DNA from: Pseudomonadaceae bacterium UBA836
GTDB taxonomy: Bacteria > Pseudomonadota > Gammaproteobacteria > Pseudomonadales > Pseudomonadaceae
Reading direction: 5' to 3'
Length of the DNA stretch: 19,100 nt
NCBI GenBank assembly: GCA_002296055.1
Contig: DBHE01000247.1
Coordinates: 1 to 19,100, forward strand
Shown one piece after another: positions 8,304 to 15,304 of the stretch. Below the pieces are notes generated by a model. It was given only the letters and a program-made list of their open reading frames with translations. It was not told where the DNA came from and did not search any database. Positions within the stretch are counted from its first letter, which is position 1. Every line of letters begins with the position of its first letter. The position numbers and the translations under genes were made by a program.

Positions 8304-9365
8304 TCAGATCCGCTTGAATAGCGCGGAGCGCTGGGTGTCCTCTGCGCCGTCGGCGGCGGTGTAGAAACGCTCCATAAAAATGTCGCGCTCAAACAGCCGG
8401 CCCTGCATCAGGGCGGTAATCGCCGCATCGATCATCGGCGGCGGGCCGCACAGGTAGGCCTTGTGACCGACAAAGCGGCCGTCAAAGTGCGCCTTGGCAG
8501 CGTCGTGCACATAGCCACGGAAACCCTGCCACTCGCTGTCATCGGCGGCCTGGCTGAGCGCCGGTACATAGGTGAAATTGGCGTGGCTGGCAGCCAGTTG
8601 CTCGAACAGCTCGGCGTTATAGAGCTCGCTGCGGTTGCGTGCGCCCTGAAACAGGGTGATTTGGCGGCTGTCGCCCTGTTCCAGCAGGTCGAGAATCATC
8701 GACTGCGGGCTGGACAGCCCCGAGCCGCCGGCAATAAAGATCAGATCGCCCGGCTGCGAGTTGCGTACAAAGAACATGCCGTAGGGTCCGGACAGCGACA
8801 GCTGATCACCCACCTTCAGTTGCTGATGGATGTAGCCGGTGGCTGCGCCACCTTCGACCAGCCGCACATGCAGCTCGACCTCGTCCGGCCGGCTCGGCGG
8901 ATTGGCCAGCGAGAACGCACGGCTGCCCTCAATGCCCGGCAGTTCCAGGTTGATGTACTGGCCAGCCTGAAACTGCATCGCGCGATCCAGCTTCAGGCGC
9001 ACGCCCAAAATGGTCGGTGACAGTGGCAGCAGTTCGCTGACCGTGGCCTGGTAGTCCTCTACCGAATAGCCCTCGAAGTCCTCATCCACATCGATATCGG
9101 CTTCGATGGTCACATCGCTCTGCACCGTGGCGCAGCAGGCCAGCACCTTGCCTTCGTCGCGCTCAACATCCATCAGCGCGAACGGCGAGGCCTCGCCGAT
9201 ATCCACGTCGCCCTCCAGCACCTGCACCTTGCAGGTCGCGCAGGTGCCGTGGCCGCAGGCAAACGGCAGCCAGACGCCCTGACGCAGCGCGGCCTGGAGG
9301 ATGGTCTGGTCTTGCTCGACTTCGATCTGTTCGCCGGTCGGCTCAATCGTGACTGTGTAGCTCAT
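8304..9365 (-). CDS. dmpP: Phenol hydroxylase reductase component P5
   Basis: It carries electrons from NADH through FAD and an iron-sulfur cluster to the diiron oxygenase DmpLNO. The 353-residue protein has three domains. The N-terminal plant-type ferredoxin has C37-x4-C42-x2-C45 and C77 (ACGHGTCATCK, LACCAT). The middle FAD domain has RAFSLANPP at about 149-157. The C-terminal NAD domain has FIAGGSGLSSP at about 211-221 and CGPPPM near 317. The start ATG at 9365 has GAGGAGG about 6 bases upstream and lies 10 bases after the dmpO stop. In multicomponent phenol hydroxylases this subunit is sometimes shared with other oxygenases, but here it is clearly part of the hydroxylase set. Confidence 0.97.
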   Translation of the reverse strand: MSYTVTIEPTGEQIEVEQDQTILQAALRQGVWLPFACGHGTCATCKVQVLEGDVDIGEASPFALMDVERDEGKVLACCATVQSDVTIEADIDVDEDFEGYSVEDYQATVSELLPLSPTILGVRLKLDRAMQFQAGQYINLELPGIEGSRAFSLANPPSRPDEVELHVRLVEGGAATGYIHQQLKVGDQLSLSGPYGMFFVRNSQPGDLIFIAGGSGLSSPQSMILDLLEQGDSRQITLFQGARNRSELYNAELFEQLAASHANFTYVPALSQAADDSEWQGFRGYVHDAAKAHFDGRFVGHKAYLCGPPPMIDAAITALMQGRLFERDIFMERFYTAADGAEDTQRSALFKRI

Positions 9366-9375
9366 GACCGCCTCC

Positions 9376-9735
9376 TCAGACTACGCCGCCGGCGATACCG
9401 TCAAGGCCGGGCACGCGCAGGGTCAGCATCGCTTTGTGCGTCACCCCATTCTGCGCCAGGCTGAGCGCAGGGTCCGGGCTGAACGGCTGGTGGTTGAGCT
9501 GCCACTGGGCCTGGCCAAAGTCCAGGCCGGCGGCCTGCGGGTGGGCGGCAATGGCCGGGCGCACAACCTCCTCGCAGAACTCGCCCATGCTCATCTCGGG
9601 CGACGCTAGAAAGGAAAACGGCGAACAGAACAGCAGATGGTTCGGCCAGTACAGATAGACCAGTTGCATGCCATTGAAGTTGGCCTGCAGGTCACGCGGC
9701 TCGGCGGTGTATTGATAAAGGGCTTTAACGCTCAT
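9376..9735 (-). CDS. dmpO: Phenol hydroxylase P4, gamma subunit of the oxygenase
   Basis: This is the small subunit of the (alpha-beta-gamma)2 phenol hydroxylase oxygenase. From the ATG at 9735 it is 119 residues, the family length, starting MSVKALYQYTAEP. Typical blocks are NGMQLVYLYWPNHLLFCSPF and a C-terminus ending in the hydrophobic LRVPGLDGIAGGVV. No metal ligands are expected or seen. The frame extends three codons upstream to a GTG, but AAGGTG lies 7 bases before the ATG at 9735. A 62-base gap carrying a strong hairpin separates it from dmpN. Confidence 0.95.
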   Translation of the reverse strand: MSVKALYQYTAEPRDLQANFNGMQLVYLYWPNHLLFCSPFSFLASPEMSMGEFCEEVVRPAIAAHPQAAGLDFGQAQWQLNHQPFSPDPALSLAQNGVTHKAMLTLRVPGLDGIAGGVV

Positions 9736-9760
9736 GGAGATCACCTTGTTCTTGTTGTCG

Positions 9761-9780
9761 CCCCGACCTGTCGGTCGGGG
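9761..9780 (-). repeat. Perfect hairpin between dmpN and dmpO
   Basis: Perfect 8-bp arms CCCCGACC and GGTCGGGG enclose a 4-base loop (GACA on the transcript). It sits in the 62-base gap between the dmpN stop and the dmpO start. No T-run follows, so it is unlikely to be a full terminator. A likely role is setting the ratio of oxygenase subunits by stabilising or processing the mRNA between the two genes. It ends about 25 bases before the dmpO ATG, clear of the AAGGTG ribosome binding site. Confidence 0.7.
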
Positions 9781-9797
9781 ACGGGTGTTGTGAAAGC

Positions 9798-11342
9798 TCA
9801 GGCGGCGTCCCGGGAGTCGTCATCGCCCCCGAGCGGCCGATTGCCCTTGATCGCCTGCCAGCGCTGGTGATCCGGCGACCCCACGTAGTCGAAATTGTCC
9901 TGGCCGATATTGATGTGGTAGTACTTCGAGACCACGGTCTCGACGTCTGCACCCTCGCAATTGCCCTGATAGATCTGGTGCACAGGCAACCAGGACTGGA
10001 TGTACTTCTCGGGCTCGTGCTTGAAAATGTCGCAGCAGCCATCCGAGCAGAAGTGATAACGCTCGCCCTCGTGCTCGAGTGTGCGCAGGCTCAGCTGGGT
10101 CGGATCGCCATGCTCGGTGAACAGGGCCGGCACCTGACACACCTGGCACAGCTGCGGCAGGGTGTTGTTGTAGAAACGCTCACCCTTGTCCCGCATCTCC
10201 TGCCAGTGCTCGAAACGCGGGCGGTAGTACTTGTCGAAGGTGTCCGGGTACTGCTCGGACAGCCAGTCCATTTCCGCGGCACTGGGCAGCCAGGTATGGA
10301 AGTTGGTGGCGTGGCTGTACTGATAGAAGGTCGACCACAGCTGATGGCTGATGTGGTTCTTGCCGTCGTTGGCCACGTCCTGATACTTGGGCGGGCGAAT
10401 GCCGTAACGCTCCAGATCCTTGAACAGGGCGCCGCCGTTCTGCTCGTAATAGACCTCCCACGCATCCTTCCAAGACATCACCTTGTTGGGCAGCATGTAG
10501 TCCATCATCATGCTGACCAGGCTCAGCAGGCGGTAACCGCGCCAGAACCACTTGTCGATCCAGTGCTGCACGATCGGCACGTTGTCCTCGTGCTGTTCGA
10601 GCATGAACTTGATGACCTCAAGGCCCAGGGTCATGTGGCGGGCTTCGTCCGATTGCGCCGAGAAGCCGAAGGTCACGGTGGCCATATCGCCGTTGTAAGC
10701 CGCGCCGGACATGAACGGCACGAACAGCAGGTTGGTCAGCACATATTCGAACGAGAACGAAATGGCCGTCAGAAACTCGAACGGGCCAGCCGAGCGGGCG
10801 TCGTCAAAGAACGACTTGGGCACCGACAGGAACCAGACCCGGTCGTGCATGTGGGCAAAATCGTGTAGGCCGTTGAAGTGCTTGTTGTAGTGACTCATGG
10901 CGTGCAGCTGGGTCTGCACGTGACGCAGCTCGTCAATCGACTGCATCTGGCAGGCTACCCGCGCACCGGCACCGCTGAAATGCCGGCCAACCTTGGCGTA
11001 GCCCTGAAACGCGCCGTATTCCAGCGGCGAAACACCGGTCAGAAACAGCTTGAGGGCGTTGACGTAGCGCGCATCGGAAATATTCTGGTGGCCGTTGTTC
11101 TGGGCGAAGGCGTCAAAGATGGCGTACAGCTTCTTCTCTTTCTCGGCCTGATACTTCCAGTAGGCATCCATGGTCAGGCGGAAGGGGTCTTCCCACTTGT
11201 CCCAGTCGGTGATCTTGATCCCCTCGAAGCGCTCGTAGGGAAAGATGTCTTCCTTCTTCTGGTAGCTCGGTTCCCAGGCCATGTCGCGGGTCAGGTACTG
11301 GTACTTGTCTTTGAGGCTGAGCTTCTTGTTCTTGGTAGCCAT
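9798..11342 (-). CDS. dmpN: Phenol hydroxylase P3, alpha (catalytic diiron) subunit
   Basis: The large oxygenase subunit hydroxylates phenol to catechol at a carboxylate-bridged diiron centre. From the ATG at 11342 it has 514 residues, close to the known 517. The six iron ligands are present: Glu108 (SPLEYG), Glu138 and His141 (IDELRH), Glu199 (SFEYV), Glu233 and His236 (SDEARH). The C-terminal part has a YHS-type cysteine module, C399-x2-C402 and C432-x3-C436, followed by the conserved WLPVHQIYQGNC. The frame is open 17 codons further upstream, but MATKNKKLSLKDKY is the family start and AGGAG is 8 bases before it. Ten bases separate it from dmpM. Confidence 0.98.
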   Translation of the reverse strand: MATKNKKLSLKDKYQYLTRDMAWEPSYQKKEDIFPYERFEGIKITDWDKWEDPFRLTMDAYWKYQAEKEKKLYAIFDAFAQNNGHQNISDARYVNALKLFLTGVSPLEYGAFQGYAKVGRHFSGAGARVACQMQSIDELRHVQTQLHAMSHYNKHFNGLHDFAHMHDRVWFLSVPKSFFDDARSAGPFEFLTAISFSFEYVLTNLLFVPFMSGAAYNGDMATVTFGFSAQSDEARHMTLGLEVIKFMLEQHEDNVPIVQHWIDKWFWRGYRLLSLVSMMMDYMLPNKVMSWKDAWEVYYEQNGGALFKDLERYGIRPPKYQDVANDGKNHISHQLWSTFYQYSHATNFHTWLPSAAEMDWLSEQYPDTFDKYYRPRFEHWQEMRDKGERFYNNTLPQLCQVCQVPALFTEHGDPTQLSLRTLEHEGERYHFCSDGCCDIFKHEPEKYIQSWLPVHQIYQGNCEGADVETVVSKYYHINIGQDNFDYVGSPDHQRWQAIKGNRPLGGDDDSRDAA

Positions 11343-11352
11343 GAGGGGTCTC

Positions 11353-11625
11353 CTAGTTTTTCCACTCGAGGATGAAGTGGTCTTCATCCTCATCCACGTT
11401 GCCGCCGATGCTGATCACGTCCAGGAGCATTTCCTGCACGTCCCACTCACGACCGATCTTTTCCTCAACCGTGGCACGGTTGATTACCAGGCGCTTTTCA
11501 GCCTGGATGCGGATCATGGCCGGGTGGTACTGCACTTCGGCGTGAGGGTTGTCTTCGGCCATCGCCTCTACCAGGTAGCGGGCGTTGTCGTTGTCCTGAA
11601 AAACGATGAAGGCGAGCTGGCTCAT
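11353..11625 (-). CDS. dmpM: Phenol hydroxylase P2, effector (coupling) protein
   Basis: This small cofactor-free protein binds the oxygenase near the diiron site and couples NADH use to hydroxylation, like MmoB and TmoD. It is 90 residues, the same length as CF600 DmpM, and starts MSQLAFIVFQDNDNARYLVE. It ends in an acidic stretch, DEDEDHFILEWKN. Its ATG overlaps the dmpL stop by 4 bases, with a strong GAGGAGGT ribosome binding site 8 bases upstream inside dmpL, so it should be translated at a high rate. Confidence 0.97.
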   Translation of the reverse strand: MSQLAFIVFQDNDNARYLVEAMAEDNPHAEVQYHPAMIRIQAEKRLVINRATVEEKIGREWDVQEMLLDVISIGGNVDEDEDHFILEWKN

Positions 11626-12623
11626 GCGGCGACCTCCTCGGCGACCAGGCCGAGCTTTTTCAGCCGCTGGTCGAATTGGCCAACCACCTCGTCCAGCGCT
11701 GCGACACCGACGCTGGCGTTGGCGAGCGGCTGCAGGGCAGCGATGACCCGCGGCTGCCAGTGGGCAATCCAGCGCTGCAACTGCTCGGCATTGGCATCAC
11801 TTTCCGCGCGCACGGTCTTGAGCATGGCGTCGACCCAGCGGCAGGATTCGGCGTGCCAGTCACGCATGAACTCGGTGAGCATCGAGACATCCTCGGCCCC
11901 CTGCTCCGCCAGCCATTGATCGAACTTGTGATACATCAGCGGGTACAGCAGGCCATCAATCAGCAGGTTCTGCAGTACGGTCAGCTCGAACCAGTCCTTG
12001 ACCACCAGACTGTCCTCAACCAGCTTGCGCAGCGGCTGCCAGAGTGCGTCGTCCATCCAGTAGGTCTTCGAGCGATCCAGTGCCTCGCCAGTGCTGCCAT
12101 CGATCAGCAGGGCAATGCGCGACAGGTACTGGCCCATGCCCAGGCGGTCCATGGCCTGATAGATGTGCATCTGGGTGACCGTGCCGGCCACCGCATCGCC
12201 AGCGATGCTGCTGTTGTTCATGTTGGCGCCCAGCTCCATATGGCGCAGCGGCACCAGCAGACGCAGCAAAGTTTCCTGCAGCGCCTCCGGCATGCGGGTC
12301 AGCAGATTGCGCTTGTCGCAGAAGCTGAAGCTGTGCTCGGCGGCCTCCTGCATCTTGGCGCGGTTCTGCACGTAGGCACCGTAAAAGAACTGACGGGGAT
12401 CGCTTACCGCGTACCAGTCGGCCATGCGGATGGCGGTGCGGGTCGGGTCATTCAGACCGTGCTCGGCATCCCACAGGGGGCGGTAATGGAAGTTGGTGGT
12501 CGCCTCGATATCGAAGCTGGCTTCCTGATAGCGCGAGGCAGGCTTGTCGCCAAAGCGGCGCTTGATGTTGCTGTAGGTGTGCCGAATCGGCTCCACCGAG
12601 TTGGTTTTGATTTCAATACTCAT
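11622..12623 (-). CDS. dmpL: Phenol hydroxylase P1, beta subunit of the oxygenase
   Basis: This is the second large subunit of the phenol hydroxylase oxygenase. It has the ferritin-like helical fold of the alpha subunit but no iron ligands, and serves in the dimer core. It has 333 residues. Recognisable blocks are TNFHYRPLWDAEHGLNDPTRTAIRM (shown here only in part: YRPLWDAEHGL), WYAVSDPRQFFYGAYVQNR and ELGANMNNSSIAGDA. The ATG at 12623 has no good ribosome binding site (upstream ACGGTTGTC), and 45 bases separate it from dmpK. The stop overlaps the start of dmpM. Confidence 0.96.
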   Translation of the reverse strand: MSIEIKTNSVEPIRHTYSNIKRRFGDKPASRYQEASFDIEATTNFHYRPLWDAEHGLNDPTRTAIRMADWYAVSDPRQFFYGAYVQNRAKMQEAAEHSFSFCDKRNLLTRMPEALQETLLRLLVPLRHMELGANMNNSSIAGDAVAGTVTQMHIYQAMDRLGMGQYLSRIALLIDGSTGEALDRSKTYWMDDALWQPLRKLVEDSLVVKDWFELTVLQNLLIDGLLYPLMYHKFDQWLAEQGAEDVSMLTEFMRDWHAESCRWVDAMLKTVRAESDANAEQLQRWIAHWQPRVIAALQPLANASVGVAALDEVVGQFDQRLKKLGLVAEEVAA

Positions 12624-12668
12624 GACAACCGTACCGTTTTGTTTTTGTGGGGGTGTGTCGGATCGGAA

Positions 12669-12920
12669 TCAGCGCTGGCCTTTCTCGCCGAAGCGCCACT
12701 TCACCATGTCCTCGTCAACCTGACGGGCCATGGCCTCATCCATGTGAACAACCTTGTTGTGTTTGCAGAACTGAACGAAAGCGTCTTTCGGAAGCACCAG
12801 TTCGACGAACAGATCGGGGTGACCGATGGCAAAGTCGAACTCGACAAAGCGGGCGTCCGGTTCGCTGCGTACCCGAATCCAGCGGGTCATCTGGTCAAAG
12901 CTTTGGGCGGTCTGGCTCAT
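12669..12920 (-). CDS. dmpK: Phenol hydroxylase P0, assembly protein
   Basis: DmpK is not needed for turnover in vitro but is required in vivo to form active oxygenase, probably by assisting iron insertion; it binds the oxygenase and inhibits it when in excess. The product is 83 residues, slightly shorter than the 92 I recall for CF600. Family blocks are RWIRVRSEPDARFVEFDF and HPDLFVELVLPKDAF. It is the first gene of the operon. The predicted sigma-54 start site lies about 27 bases upstream of the ATG at 12920, so the leader is short; the ribosome binding site is weak (GGTGA). Confidence 0.94.
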   Translation of the reverse strand: MSQTAQSFDQMTRWIRVRSEPDARFVEFDFAIGHPDLFVELVLPKDAFVQFCKHNKVVHMDEAMARQVDEDMVKWRFGEKGQR

Positions 12921-12957
12921 AGGGCTTCACCGTGCTTGTTGTTGTGAGCAGACCTAC

Positions 12958-12973
12958 AGCAACGGCTATGCCA
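12958..12973 (-). promoter_or_regulatory. Sigma-54 promoter of the phenol operon (Po-like)
   Basis: The minus strand reads TGGCAT-AGCCG-TTGCT, with the invariant GG and GC exactly 10 bases apart as sigma-54 requires. The match to TGGCAC-N5-TTGCW is one base short of perfect. The expected start of transcription is near 12947, giving a leader of about 27 bases before dmpK. It lies in the divergent gap beside dmpR, as in other dmp/phe/mph clusters. Confidence 0.88.
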
Positions 12974-13002
12974 GCCAGCGAGAACGGCGCGAAATAAGAC
13001 CT

Positions 13003-13015
13003 CAACCAATTGATA
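13003..13015 (-). promoter_or_regulatory. IHF binding site in the Po-like promoter
   Basis: The minus strand reads TATCAATTGGTTG, a full match to the IHF consensus WATCAANNNNTTR, with an A-rich tract just upstream (13016-13035). It lies about 60 bases upstream of the expected start, between the sigma-54 element and the activator sites, where a bend would bring bound DmpR to the polymerase. This is the known layout of the Pu and Po promoters. Confidence 0.8.
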
Positions 13016-13095
13016 TTTAAGACTTTTTATTTTTACCCATTGATACGCCGCATCACCGGAAGCGCTCGACGGCGGAGGGAATCACGGGGGGGAAT

Positions 13096-13111
13096 TTGAT
13101 GATTTGATGAA
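13096..13111. promoter_or_regulatory. DmpR-type upstream activating sequence, proximal
   Basis: TTGATGATTTGATGAA matches 13 of 16 positions of the XylR/DmpR activating-sequence consensus as I recall it (TTGATCAATTGATCAA). Its centre is about 156 bases upstream of the expected operon start, within the usual range. The minus-strand reading is also close to the proximal site at 15123-15138. Confidence 0.75.
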
Positions 13112-13125
13112 ACAGCGCTGCGCAT

Positions 13126-13141
13126 GTCAGCAAATGCTCAC
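13126..13141. promoter_or_regulatory. DmpR-type upstream activating sequence, distal (weaker)
   Basis: On the minus strand GTGAGCATTTGCTGAC matches 10 of 16 consensus positions and has its own symmetry (AGCA-TT-TGCT). Its centre is exactly 30 bp from the proximal site, about three helical turns, so two activator dimers would lie on one face of the DNA. The call depends partly on that spacing. Confidence 0.55.
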
Positions 13142-13227
13142 CCAGCGCGACGCCCCCCCTTGGCCAATTAAACATCTGGTTGATTTTTAACCGCAGACAG
13201 CGTCAAGATGCCGAGACACTCAGCGCG

Positions 13228-13243
13228 TCACAGCATGTTGTGA
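13228..13243. repeat. Inverted repeat upstream of dmpR
   Basis: TCACA-N6-TGTGA is a perfect 5-bp inverted repeat about 45 bases upstream of the dmpR ATG. The half-sites are in the opposite order to CRP/Vfr sites (TGTGA-N6-TCACA). It could be an operator for an unknown regulator of dmpR or chance. Confidence 0.35.
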
Positions 13244-13287
13244 GACAGCGCAAACCGCCCAACAAAAACAACAGGGGCTAATGCATC

Positions 13288-15003
13288 ATGGCGACCAACT
13301 ACAAGCCGCACCTGCAGTATTCGGACTATCACGATCTGACCGAGCAGATCCGTTTTCAGAGCACTGACGGCAAAATCTGGTTTGCCGAGCAGCGCATGCT
13401 GCTGATGCAGGTGTCCGCTATGGCCAGCTTCCGACGTGAGCTGGTAAACACCCTTGGTATCGAGCGCGCCAAGGGCTTCTTTCTGCGCATGGGCTACCAG
13501 TCAGGGCTCAAGGATGCTGAGCTGGCCCGCAAGTTCAGGCCGCACAGCAACGAGCTCGATATCTTCCTCGTCGGGCCGCAGCTGCATTCACTCAAGGGCA
13601 TGGTCAAGGTCAAGCCAATCCAGATTGATCTTGACCACCAGAAGGGCCACTTCTACGGCGAACTGGAGTGGGTAGACTCGTTCGAGGTCGAGATTTGCCA
13701 GACGGAATTGGGGCTGATACATGAACCTGCCTGCTGGTCATTGCTGGGCTATGCCTGTGCCTACAGCTCCTCATTCATGCGGCGTGAAATCATCTACCGC
13801 GAAGTCAGCTGCCGCGGCTGCGGCGATGAGCGCTGCCTGATCGTCGGCAAGCCGGCGGAGGAATGGGATGACGCGGAGCAGTTCAAAAGCTACTTCAGGG
13901 AAGACCCCATTATCGAGGAGCTGTACGACCTGCAATCGCGGCTGAGTTCGCTGCAAAACGACCTGGATCAGCAGGAAGGTCAGTACTACGGCATCGGCCA
14001 GTCGGGCGCCTACAAAAAGGTCTGCAAAACCATCGACAAGGCCGCCAAGGGCAAGGTCTCGGTGCTGTTGCTGGGCGAGACCGGCGTTGGCAAGGAGGTG
14101 ATTGCCCGCAGTGTGCATCAGCGCAGCGAGCGCGCCGACAAGCCATTCGTGGCCGTCAACTGCGCCGCGATCCCGCCCGACCTGATCGAGGCAGAACTGT
14201 TCGGCGTTGAGAAAGGCGCCTACACCGGGGCTCACCAGGCGCGTGCAGGCCGTTTTGAACGGGCCAATGGCGGAACCATCTTTCTTGACGAGGTGATCGA
14301 ACTGCCGCCAAGAGCCCAGGCCACCCTGCTGCGCGTGCTGCAGGAAGGCGAGCTGGAGCGGGTGGGTGATTCGCATACCCGCAAGATCGATGTGCGGGTG
14401 ATTGCCGCCACCAACGAAAGCCTGGCCGATGCCGTCGAAAAGGGACGCTTCCGAGCTGACCTGTACTACCGCCTGAATGTGTTCCCGGTTCAGATTCCGC
14501 CACTGCGGGAGCGGCAGGAGGACATTCCGCTGCTGGCCGAGCACTTCCTGCGCAAGTCGCACCATGCCTACCAGAAGCGCACCCTGGGGCTGTCGGACAA
14601 GGCGCTGGAGCTATGCCTGAACTACCACTGGCCAGGCAATATCCGCGAACTGGAAAACGTCATCGAACGCGGCGTGATTCTGACCGACAGCAACGAGAGC
14701 ATCAGCCAGGACGCGCTGTTCGCAGTCAGCCCGGAGATTATCGAGACATCCTGCGATGACCGTCTGAACGATTTCGGCACCATCGTCCATGGCAGCGACA
14801 TCGCCACCGGAGGCGACTGGGTATCGCAGATTCTGACCTCTGGCGTCAGCCTGGAAGAGGTCGAAAACAGCCTCATGCGTCGCGCCATGGATGACGCCGG
14901 CCAAAACGTATCCGAGGCCGCCAGGAGGCTCGGGCTGACACGCCCGGCGCTGGCATATCGGCTGAAGAAGTCCGGCATTCTGGAAGAGAGCGAACAGCAC
15001 TAG
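13288..15003 (+). CDS. dmpR: Phenol-responsive sigma-54-dependent activator DmpR
   Basis: DmpR senses phenols and activates sigma-54 promoters. It has 571 residues (563 in CF600) and four regions. The sensory domain (1-210) keeps His100, Trp128, Glu135 and the cysteine cluster Cys137/[10 protein letters not shown] (174-183), which by homology bind phenol and zinc. A linker (211-232) follows. The AAA+ domain (about 235-470) has Walker A GETGVGKE (263-270), the sigma-54 contact loop GAYTGA (310-315), Walker B GGTIFLDE (328-335) and the arginine-finger block [17 protein letters not shown]-type helix-turn-helix (about 540-562) ends [21 protein letters not shown]. The loop has Tyr where CF600 has Phe (GAFTGA). 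The ATG at 13288 has AGGGG about 10 bases upstream; another ATG at 13281 is out of frame. It is divergent from the operon it controls. Confidence 0.97.
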   Translation: MATNYKPHLQYSDYHDLTEQIRFQSTDGKIWFAEQRMLLMQVSAMASFRRELVNTLGIERAKGFFLRMGYQSGLKDAELARKFRPHSNELDIFLVGPQLHSLKGMVKVKPIQIDLDHQKGHFYGELEWVDSFEVEICQTELGLIHEPACWSLLGYACAYSSSFMRREIIYREVSCRGCGDERCLIVGKPAEEWDDAEQFKSYFREDPIIEELYDLQSRLSSLQNDLDQQEGQYYGIGQSGAYKKVCKTIDKAAKGKVSVLLLGETGVGKEVIARSVHQRSERADKPFVAVNCAAIPPDLIEAELFGVEKGAYTGAHQARAGRFERANGGTIFLDEVIELPPRAQATLLRVLQEGELERVGDSHTRKIDVRVIAATNESLADAVEKGRFRADLYYRLNVFPVQIPPLRERQEDIPLLAEHFLRKSHHAYQKRTLGLSDKALELCLNYHWPGNIRELENVIERGVILTDSNESISQDALFAVSPEIIETSCDDRLNDFGTIVHGSDIATGGDWVSQILTSGVSLEEVENSLMRRAMDDAGQNVSEAARRLGLTRPALAYRLKKSGILEESEQH

Positions 15004-15029
15004 CCCCGCAGCGGCCACCCGCCCGAATA

Positions 15030-15052
15030 GCTCCTTGCACCGGGCAAGGAGC
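15030..15052 (+). terminator. Probable terminator hairpin after dmpR
   Basis: Perfect 9-bp arms GCTCCTTGC and GCAAGGAGC enclose a 5-base loop, 27 bases after the dmpR stop. Only a CT-rich stretch follows, not a run of T, so termination may be weak or factor-assisted. It would separate dmpR transcription from the second promoter region that begins about 40 bases further on. Confidence 0.6.
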
Positions 15053-15092
15053 GCCCTCTCACCCGTCAGAGCAGCCCAGTCCGAACCCGCGC

Positions 15093-15108
15093 TTTACCAA
15101 ATCAGCAA
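15093..15108. promoter_or_regulatory. Second promoter region: distal activating-sequence-like site
   Basis: TTTACCAAATCAGCAA matches 11 of 16 positions of the XylR/DmpR activating-sequence consensus. Its centre is exactly 30 bp from the stronger proximal site, the same spacing as in the dmpK promoter, and about 160 bases upstream of the expected start for the transport operon. Confidence 0.55.
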
Positions 15109-15122
15109 GCCCCGCCTGCACT

Positions 15123-15138
15123 TTTATCAATTGATCAA
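15123..15138. promoter_or_regulatory. Second promoter region: proximal DmpR-type activating sequence
   Basis: TTTATCAATTGATCAA matches 15 of 16 positions of the XylR/DmpR consensus, better than either site in the phenol operon promoter of this window. Its centre is about 130 bases upstream of the expected start at the sigma-54 element that follows. The only nearby gene of this regulator type is dmpR itself. Confidence 0.78.
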
Positions 15139-15200
15139 ATTACCCTGCCCGAAACGCAGCTGCATTCCCGCAAAAAAACCACCATCCGATAAAAAACCGT

Positions 15201-15213
15201 TATCAATCAGTCA
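15201..15213 (+). promoter_or_regulatory. Second promoter region: IHF-like site
   Basis: TATCAATCAGTCA differs at one position from the IHF consensus WATCAANNNNTTR and is preceded by a run of six A (15191-15196). It lies between the activating sequences and the sigma-54 element, about 54 bases upstream of the expected start, mirroring the dmpK promoter. Confidence 0.55.
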
Positions 15214-15234
15214 GTTGTAATTATACGGAAACGC

Positions 15235-15250
15235 TGGCACAGCGCATGCT
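15235..15250 (+). promoter_or_regulatory. Sigma-54 promoter of the YCF48/RND/DUF1302 operon
   Basis: TGGCAC-AGCGC-ATGCT has a perfect -24 element and the GC of the -12 element exactly 10 bases after the GG; only one base departs from TGGCAC-N5-TTGCW. Expected transcription start is near 15261, giving a leader of about 44 bases before the lipoprotein ATG. With the two upstream repeats and IHF-like site it forms a full enhancer-type promoter. Confidence 0.8.
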
Positions 15251-15304
15251 ACCGAGCTTTTGTCGCTCCGTGAATAAAAATAAAACCCTGATTGGTGACA
15301 TACC

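Larger units (their letters stand above)
12921..13287. promoter_or_regulatory. Divergent dmpK-dmpR control region
   Basis: This 367-base stretch has no gene. It holds the sigma-54 element, IHF site and activating sequences listed separately. The pair of activating sequences is bracketed by a run of seven G (13086-13092) and a run of seven C (13153-13159). The side near dmpR (13142-13287) must carry the dmpR promoter, but I see no convincing -35/-10 pair; TTGATT at 13180 has no good partner 16-18 bases on. An inverted repeat is found at 13228-13243. Confidence 0.8.

Noticed and set aside
13041..13055. TGAT-N7-ATCA as a possible third activator site
   Set aside because: The half-site spacing is one base too long compared with the consensus and it lies between the IHF site and the better sites, not in phase with them.
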